From Archangium lipolyticum (lineage in GTDB: Bacteria > Myxococcota > Myxococcia > Myxococcales > Myxococcaceae), in NCBI RefSeq assembly GCF_024623785.1, contig NZ_JANKBZ010000001.1:62001-126000 (forward strand): a stretch of DNA of 64,000 nt, given 5' to 3'. Below, one piece after another: positions 58,130 through 64,000 of the stretch. Made by a program: the position numbers and the translations under genes. Numbering within the stretch: the stretch's first letter is position 1; every line of letters starts with the position of its first letter. A model generated the notes under the pieces. It did no database searches, had not been told where the DNA came from, and saw only the letters and a program-made list of their open reading frames with translations.

Positions 58130-61100
58130 ATGCTCGATCGGCTGTACGCCTCGCTCGCCTCGGGCCCGAGCATCAACTGCCGTCCCCACAACAGCCGCCA
58201 GCGCGTGGACCTCACGCTGCTGAGCCGCCTGGATGGAACCTCGCCCCAGGCCGTGCTGGCCGGACTCCTCGGAGAAAAGGGCGCGGCGAAGCTCTCCGTG
58301 CGCGCCACGCCTCCCGCGAAGGATGCCGCGGACGCTCCCTCCAAGCGTGAGGACGACGAGCGGCAGGCACTGCTGCGCAAGCTGTCCACCATCGCCGAGG
58401 ATGCCCGCACCTTCGAGCAGGACACCGGCGCCCAGGTGCTGCACGTGGGCTATCCCCTGCTCCACCTGCCTCCCGACGCCAAGGACAAGCGGGGCTTCGC
58501 CAACACCCGGCGCATCCTCGCCCCCATCGCCTTCATCCCCGTGCGTCTCACCCTCAAGAAGGGCCGCACGCCGGGCGTGGAGCTGGAGGCCGCCGCCGAC
58601 GGCGTGGAGCGCGTCATGCCCAACACCGCCCTCATCGCCTGGGTGGAACGGCAGACGGGCAAATCCCTCGGGGCGCTCTTCGCCGATGAGCAGGGCGTCG
58701 AGCCCTGGCGCGAGATCAACGAACTGGCCGCCGCCGTGGCCAGGGCCCTGGAGCTGCCCGCTCCCGCTCCCTTCACACCGGAGACGCCCCTCTCCCCCAC
58801 CCCGCGCTCCGAGGACGAGTCCACCACTGGAGCCTCCATCCTCCCGTGCGCCGTGCTCGGCCTCTACCCGCTGTCCAACCAGAGCCTCGTGGACGACATG
58901 CGGGCCCTCGTGGACGGCGAGCCCGTCCAGGGTCCCATCGAGAGCTTCCTGCGCGTGGGCGTCTCCCTCGGGGGCACGGGCACTCCCAGGCCGGAAGCGG
59001 CGTCCCAGGGCACCTGGCGCGCGGGGGAGGACCGGCTCGTCTCCCATGCGGATCCCTGCCAGGCGCGAGCGGTGCGGCTCGCGCGCAGCACCCGGGGCCT
59101 CGTGGTCCACGGGCCTCCGGGCACGGGCAAGTCCCAGACGATCGCCAATGCCATCGGAGACCACCTGGCGCGCGGCGAGCGCGTCCTGCTCGTCTGTGAC
59201 AAGCGCACCGCGCTGGACGTGGTGAAGCACCGGCTGGAGCACCTCGGCCTGGGCTCCCTCTGCGCGGTGGTGCACGACGCGCAGCGCGACCAGCGCGAGC
59301 TCTACCTCGGCATCCGCGAGCAACTCGACAACCTGCCCGAGACCCGGGGCAACCCCGCCGCCCAGGCCGAGCTCTCGCGCGTGGACACCGAGCTGCAGAC
59401 GCTCCACGACGAGCTGTCCTCGGCCGAGCGCGCCCTCTCCGAGCGTCCCGCCGGAGGCACCGAGCCCTCCTTCCACGAGCTGGTGGGCCAGTGGCTCGGC
59501 CAGGAGGCGCCCGAGTCCCTGGCGCGTGCGACGGAGAGCCTCGGCACCTTCCGCCTCGCCGATGCGCGCCCGCACGAGCGCGAGGTGCGCGAGGTGCTGG
59601 ATCGCGCCGTGAAGGAGGGCTACCCGGACAACCCCTGGCGCACCGCGCTGGGCGCCGAGCTGAAGGACTACCTCTCCACGCCGCTCGCCACGTACCGCGA
59701 GCGGATGGCGTCCACCGTGGAGGCCGCGCGCGAGGCGGATGCGCGGTCCTCACCGGACGTACCGGCCTTCTCTCCCTCGGGAGACGTGGTGGCCGAGGGC
59801 CGGGCCCGCGCCGCGCTCGCCGACAAGCTGGAGCCGGTGCTGAAGGACGCGGCCCCCGAGACGCTGGCGCGGTGGATCTCCGCCACGCCCGAGGCCGTGC
59901 AGGCGGCGAAGACCCAGCTGGAGGGACTGGCGCCGCAGGTGCGGGTGTTGAGCGAGGGGCCGCTGGACGCGGAGCTGGCGCTCGTGCACCGCTCGGAGCC
60001 GCAGGGCCTGGGTGTGCTGGGACAGTGGATGGCGTTCCTCGCGGCCTGGATGGAGGTAGCGCGCAAGTGGTACCGCTTCCTCTTCTTCTTCACCCGGAGA
60101 TCGAAGGCCGTTGAGGTGCTGCGGCGCTTCGGGCTCACCCTGGGGATCGAGGCCGTCGAGCGCGTCTCCCGCTTCCTCAACGGCGTGCGCGCGCGAGCCC
60201 TGCTCACCGACTATCACCAATCGGTCCTCTCTCCGGGCGCCACCGGGACGCTCGCGGACGACGCGCTGGCCCGTGGCCTGCGGACCCATGCCGCGCTGTT
60301 CGAGGTGTTGCTGACATTGGAGAGCGAGCCGACGCTCGCCTCCTGCCGGCAGATGGTGCGCGAGTCCCTGCGCGGCGATGAAGCGGCACGGGCACGCCTG
60401 CTCGCGGGCCTGCGCCAGTCGGCCGCGCGCGCCGAGGACGTGGCCGGGCTGGAGACGCGGCTGGCCGAGGTGGGCCTCTTCTCGTCCGCCTGGTGCGTGG
60501 CACAGGGCCGGGCGTTGCGAGCGGGCGCGCAGGCGCAGCCGCTGCTCTCGTCGCTCGCGGCGCGGCTGTCCAGCGTGGAGGGACTGCTGAGGATCCAGTC
60601 GGTGGTGGCCGGCCTGCCCGCGTCGCTCGGCGCGGCGGCCGAGAAGCTGGCCCTGGCTGGCGCGGACCCCGAGGACGGCTGGCGCGCGGTGCGCAAGACG
60701 GTGCTGGCCTCGGAGATCTCCGCGCGGGTGCGGGAGAATCCAGTGCTGCAGCACATCGACGCGGATCGCCACCACGCGAGCCAGACGCGCCACCGCGCCC
60801 TGGAGGCGAGGAAGCGCGAGCTGGTGCGCGACGTCATCCTGCACCGCTGGACGGAGCGCCAGCGCGAGCGCCTGCTGGCCTCCACGGGCGGGCGGCTCAA
60901 CGGGCTCGGGGCGGAGCTGCGCCGCCGCCTGCTGCTGCGGGGCGAGCGCGCGTTGCGGGTGCGTCAGGTCATCGCCGCGGGCGCGGGAGCCGAGGGAGGC
61001 GATCCGCTCTTCGACATGCGGCCGGTGTGGATGGCGAGCCCGCAGACGGTGGCGCAGATCTTCTCCCGCCGCGAGCTCTTCGACGTGGTCATCTTCGACG

Positions 61101-62470
61101 AGTCCTCGCAGTGCCGTCTGGAGGAGGCGCTGCCGGTGCTGACGCGGGCGAAGCGGGTGGTGATCGCTGGAGACCCCAAGCAGCTGCCGCCCACGCGCTT
61201 CTTCGAGTCCGCCGTGGTCCAGAGCCAGGAGGAGCTGGACGCCGAGGACGAGCAGGGCCTCTTCGAGGATCAGCAGTCCGAGGTGGAGGATCTGCTCGGC
61301 GCGGCGCTGAACCTGGAGATCGACCAGTGCTACCTGGACGTGCACTACCGCTCGCGCAACGCGGATCTCATCGGGTTCAGCAACGAGCACTTCTATGACT
61401 CGCGGCTGCAGGCGATTCCGGGGCACCCGTCCAACCGGGTGGAGCACGCGCCGCTGCGGCTCGTCCATGCGGGAGGCCTGTACGAGAAGCGGGTGAACGT
61501 CGTGGAGGCGCGCGCCGTGGGAGCGCTGGTGAAGGAGCTGCTCTCGCGGCCGGAGCCGCCGTCCATCGGCGTGGCGTGCTTCAACCTGTCGCAGCGCGAC
61601 GCCATCACCGAGGTGCTGGAGGAGCTGGCGGCGGCGGACGCGGACTTCGCGGCGAAGCTGGCGGCGGCGCGGACGCGGCGTGGCGAGGGCTCGTTCGAGG
61701 GCCTCTTCGTGAAGAACCTGGAGAACGTCCAGGGAGACGAGAGGGATCACATCATCATCAGCACCACGTATGGCCCGGACGCGAAGGGGCGCTTCTACCG
61801 GCGCTTCGGTCCGTTGGGGAGCGCGGGCGGAGGGCGGAGGCTCAACGTGCTGGTGACGCGGGCGCGGCAGATGGTGCACCTGGTCACGTCGATTCCTCGC
61901 GAGGTGTACACGGCGCTGCCTCCCGTGGAGAGCGGCCGGAAGCCGAACGGAGGCTGGCTGCTCTTCGCCTACCTCCAGTACGCCGAGCGGCTCGCGGAGG
62001 AGTACGCGCGCGAGTCCGGACAACCCGAGGAGGCCACCCAGGAGCGGCCGGAGCCGGTGGTGCGCGAGCGGGAGACGGAGGCGGGCTCGGTGTTCGCGCG
62101 GGCGCTGGCGGAGGGCCTGGCGCGCACGCACGGCGTGTCCTCGGACGTGCACTGGGGCAACGACGGCTTCTGCGTGGACGTGGCGCTGCACCACCCCCGC
62201 CGGGCCGGGGACGTGACGGTGGGCGTGCTGTGCGACGGCGCGCGCTACCCGAAGGCGGCGGATCCGGTGGAGTGGGATCTGTTCCGCACGGCCATGCTGG
62301 AGGGCCAGGGCTGGAAGCTGGTGCGGCTGTGGTCGCCGCACTTCTTCCGCGATCCCGAGGGCGCGACGGCCAGGGTGCTCCAGGCGGCCAGCGAGCAGAT
62401 CGCCCGCCAGCCTCCGGTGACGGCGTCCGCCGCGAGCCAGGGAGAGCCGGCCCGCCGCGTCATCAACTGA
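58130..62470 (+). CDS. DUF4011-helicase-nuclease protein (Hhe-like defence candidate)
   Basis: A 1446-residue protein. The N-terminal ~250 residues (INCRPHNSRQRVDLTLLSRL, ILAPIAFIPVRLTLKKG) fit DUF4011. Superfamily 1 helicase motifs follow: Walker A VVHGPPGTGKSQ near 325, DESSQC near 985, GDPKQLPPT, and NVQGDERDHIIIS near 1200. A C-terminal Vsr/REase-like domain (FCVDVALHH, GVLCDGARY, WKLVRLWSPHFF) ends it. This layout matches the single-gene Hhe defence type (DUF4011-helicase-Vsr), to my knowledge. The start is uncertain: ATG 58130 is conventional, but CTG 58097 lies six bases after GGAGG and extends the protein by 11 residues. Confidence 0.85.
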   Translation: MLDRLYASLASGPSINCRPHNSRQRVDLTLLSRLDGTSPQAVLAGLLGEKGAAKLSVRATPPAKDAADAPSKREDDERQALLRKLSTIAEDARTFEQDTGAQVLHVGYPLLHLPPDAKDKRGFANTRRILAPIAFIPVRLTLKKGRTPGVELEAAADGVERVMPNTALIAWVERQTGKSLGALFADEQGVEPWREINELAAAVARALELPAPAPFTPETPLSPTPRSEDESTTGASILPCAVLGLYPLSNQSLVDDMRALVDGEPVQGPIESFLRVGVSLGGTGTPRPEAASQGTWRAGEDRLVSHADPCQARAVRLARSTRGLVVHGPPGTGKSQTIANAIGDHLARGERVLLVCDKRTALDVVKHRLEHLGLGSLCAVVHDAQRDQRELYLGIREQLDNLPETRGNPAAQAELSRVDTELQTLHDELSSAERALSERPAGGTEPSFHELVGQWLGQEAPESLARATESLGTFRLADARPHEREVREVLDRAVKEGYPDNPWRTALGAELKDYLSTPLATYRERMASTVEAAREADARSSPDVPAFSPSGDVVAEGRARAALADKLEPVLKDAAPETLARWISATPEAVQAAKTQLEGLAPQVRVLSEGPLDAELALVHRSEPQGLGVLGQWMAFLAAWMEVARKWYRFLFFFTRRSKAVEVLRRFGLTLGIEAVERVSRFLNGVRARALLTDYHQSVLSPGATGTLADDALARGLRTHAALFEVLLTLESEPTLASCRQMVRESLRGDEAARARLLAGLRQSAARAEDVAGLETRLAEVGLFSSAWCVAQGRALRAGAQAQPLLSSLAARLSSVEGLLRIQSVVAGLPASLGAAAEKLALAGADPEDGWRAVRKTVLASEISARVRENPVLQHIDADRHHASQTRHRALEARKRELVRDVILHRWTERQRERLLASTGGRLNGLGAELRRRLLLRGERALRVRQVIAAGAGAEGGDPLFDMRPVWMASPQTVAQIFSRRELFDVVIFDESSQCRLEEALPVLTRAKRVVIAGDPKQLPPTRFFESAVVQSQEELDAEDEQGLFEDQQSEVEDLLGAALNLEIDQCYLDVHYRSRNADLIGFSNEHFYDSRLQAIPGHPSNRVEHAPLRLVHAGGLYEKRVNVVEARAVGALVKELLSRPEPPSIGVACFNLSQRDAITEVLEELAAADADFAAKLAAARTRRGEGSFEGLFVKNLENVQGDERDHIIISTTYGPDAKGRFYRRFGPLGSAGGGRRLNVLVTRARQMVHLVTSIPREVYTALPPVESGRKPNGGWLLFAYLQYAERLAEEYARESGQPEEATQERPEPVVRERETEAGSVFARALAEGLARTHGVSSDVHWGNDGFCVDVALHHPRRAGDVTVGVLCDGARYPKAADPVEWDLFRTAMLEGQGWKLVRLWSPHFFRDPEGATARVLQAASEQIARQPPVTASAASQGEPARRVIN

Positions 62471-62473
62471 GGC

Positions 62474-64000
62474 TCAATTCACCTGCACCTTGGCGACCTG
62501 ACGGCCGCCGAGGAAGTCCTCCACGCCGTGGGCGATGGCCTGGGCCACGTCGTCCTGGTACTTCTCCGAGGCCAGCCGCTGCTCCTCCTCGGAGTTGGAC
62601 AGGAAGGAGGCCTCCACGAGGATGGCCGGCATCTTCGCGCCGAGCAGCACGTAGAAGAGCGCCTCCTTGGTGCCCAGATCCTTCACGCCGGAGTAGCTGC
62701 TGGACAGGTGGCTCACGAGGTTCTTCTGCACCCGGGTGGCCAGCCGCGTGGACTCCTCGGTGTTGGCCTTGGTGGCCAGGTCCGCGAGGATGAACTGCAG
62801 GTCGCTGATGCCCTTCTCCGAGGAGGCGTTCTCGCGCGCCGCCAGGCGGATGGAGTAGCGGTCCGCCGAGGTGTTGAGCGTGTACGTCTCGATGCCCCGC
62901 AGCTTCGAGGTGTGCGCCGAGTTGCAGTGGATGGAGATGAACAGGTCGCCCTTCATCTCGTTGGCCATGCGCGCGCGCTCCTCCAGCTTCAGGTAGTGGT
63001 CGTCCTCGCGGGTGAGCATCACCTCCAGGCCCCGGTTGCGCAGCTCGTTCGCCAGCTTGCGCGCGATGGCCAGCGTCACGTCCTTCTCCCGGGTGCCCTT
63101 GCGGCCGATGGCGCCGGTGTCGTGTCCGCCGTGGCCCGCGTCGATGACCACCCGGCGCACCTTCAGCCCGAGCTGCTCCGCCAGCGTCAGCTCGGTGCCG
63201 TTGGACGCCTTCGCCACGGCCTTGAGGCGGGCCTGCGCCATCTTCTCGTCCACCGGGGCCGTCACCGGCTTCGCGGGCTCCACCACCGGCTTCGACTCCG
63301 GAACGGGAGCCGGCTGCGGAGCCTGGGCCACCTTGGTGGGCTCCGGCTCGGCTGGCTTGGACAGCTCGACGTGGATCACCGGCACCTGCTCCGCGGGGGC
63401 CTGCTTGTCGACCGGCTGCTTCTCGACCGGGGGCTGCTTCTCGGCCGGGGCCGGCTTGGGGGGCTCGGCCGAGGCGACGGCGGGCCTGGGCTCGGGAGCG
63501 GGCGGCGGCTCCGGAGCGCGAGCCGGTGCCTTGCGCACGGGCGCGGGAGTCTTCGGCGCGGGCAGCAGGGCCAGCAGCGCCTTCAAGTCCTTGGCGCGAT
63601 CTCCCTTCGGGTTGGCCGCGAGGATGCCGTTGAGGACGCGGCGCGCGGACTCGGGCTGATCCAACTGCTCGAAGTAGATGCGCGCGAGCATGTAGGCCGC
63701 GTCGTCCGCGAGCCGGTGCCTCGGGTGGGACTCCACCACGCGCGAGTAGTCGGCGATCGCCGCCTGCTGATCCTCGGGGACGAAGGAGATGCGGCTCAGA
63801 TCGTTGAGCAGCTCCGCGGCCGTGTAGAGGGCCTCCGGAGCCCGCTGGCTCTTGGGAAAGCGGCTGTACACGGACTCGAACTGGTGCGCCACCTTGAGCC
63901 AGTGGTGGCGCAGCTTGCGCCGGGCCGCGTCGTCCTTGAGGGTGTAGTAGGATCGACGCGCCTCCTGGTAGGCGGCCTCGGCCGGATCGCGCTTCGCCTG
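62474..64000 (-). CDS. amiC: N-acetylmuramoyl-L-alanine amidase AmiC-type (5' end beyond the window)
   Basis: At least 508 residues are visible and the gene continues past base 64000. The N-terminal region has TPR-like helices (AHQFESVYSRFPKSQRAPEALYTAAELL), then a long Pro/Lys/Glu-rich linker. The Amidase_3 domain follows: VVIDAGHGGHDTGAIG, the Glu of TREKD, ISIHCNSAH and VEASFLSN, which provide the zinc ligands and catalytic Glu. The enzyme cleaves peptide side chains from peptidoglycan during division. It is convergent with the helicase gene, three bases between stops. Confidence 0.93.
   Translation of the reverse strand, partial: QAKRDPAEAAYQEARRSYYTLKDDAARRKLRHHWLKVAHQFESVYSRFPKSQRAPEALYTAAELLNDLSRISFVPEDQQAAIADYSRVVESHPRHRLADDAAYMLARIYFEQLDQPESARRVLNGILAANPKGDRAKDLKALLALLPAPKTPAPVRKAPARAPEPPPAPEPRPAVASAEPPKPAPAEKQPPVEKQPVDKQAPAEQVPVIHVELSKPAEPEPTKVAQAPQPAPVPESKPVVEPAKPVTAPVDEKMAQARLKAVAKASNGTELTLAEQLGLKVRRVVIDAGHGGHDTGAIGRKGTREKDVTLAIARKLANELRNRGLEVMLTREDDHYLKLEERARMANEMKGDLFISIHCNSAHTSKLRGIETYTLNTSADRYSIRLAARENASSEKGISDLQFILADLATKANTEESTRLATRVQKNLVSHLSSSYSGVKDLGTKEALFYVLLGAKMPAILVEASFLSNSEEEQRLASEKYQDDVAQAIAHGVEDFLGGRQVAKVQVN

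Overview
The window looks like a chromosomal segment of a myxobacterium, probably from the Cystobacter/Archangium/Myxococcus group. It is very GC-rich, with strong G/C bias at third codon positions. It carries families that are typical of, or largely confined to, that order: DUF2381 next to a membrane Ser/Thr kinase, DUF4388, Sit-type polymorphic toxin lipoproteins, Imm52-like immunity, and the trpS-scpA-scpB-rluB-HEAT-cNMP gene string. No rRNA, tRNA or CRISPR array was recognised.

Layout. 1-6.2 kb: a macro-like/deoxyribosyltransferase-like fusion, a lipoprotein, MaoC, a VOC protein, rtcA and an ion transporter. A 160-bp terminal-inverted-repeat element abuts the transporter stop codon. 6.55-20.84 kb: one compact minus-strand operon of seven genes, nearly all overlapping by a few bases. 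In transcription order these are a small helix-turn-helix protein, a SNF2-type helicase with a DUF3883-like end, an OLD-type ATPase/TOPRIM protein, two tandem DUF1156 adenine methylases, a 197-residue protein of unknown function and a DUF499 ATPase. This is the best candidate for an undescribed or poorly described system: it has the parts of a methylation-linked anti-phage system but lacks the signature genes of DISARM, BREX and type I restriction.

20.9-23.7 kb: debris, then a SitA-like lipoprotein with a small partner gene, bracketed by ~120-bp direct repeats copied from the 3' end of the next gene. 23.6-33.3 kb: a housekeeping string (lipoprotein, TPR/cNMP-binding protein, HEAT lipoprotein, pseudouridine synthase with a huge basic tail, scpB, scpA, trpS). 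33.5-49 kb: DUF4388, Uma2, an RND/MMPL exporter, DUF3943, a Xer recombinase, Sua5, two Na+/H+-exchanger-like proteins, a KGG-repeat protein, a VTT-domain protein and glnD.

49-58 kb: a GNAT / Rieske oxygenase / methyltransferase trio, then a broken SitA5-like toxin gene with its immunity gene, then a DUF2381-kinase pair. Next comes a shrunken, scrambled second copy of the trio, and an Imm52-like/lipoprotein pair bracketed by ~93-bp direct repeats copied from the 5' end of the following helicase gene. 58.1-62.5 kb: a giant DUF4011-helicase-nuclease protein resembling the single-gene Hhe defence type. The window ends inside a cell-wall amidase gene.

Overall, conserved core genes are interleaved with at least two anti-phage candidates and three kin-discrimination (toxin/immunity) modules. 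Two of those three modules sit between short direct repeats derived from neighbouring genes. All calls rest on reading the sequence and on remembered family features; no database search was run.
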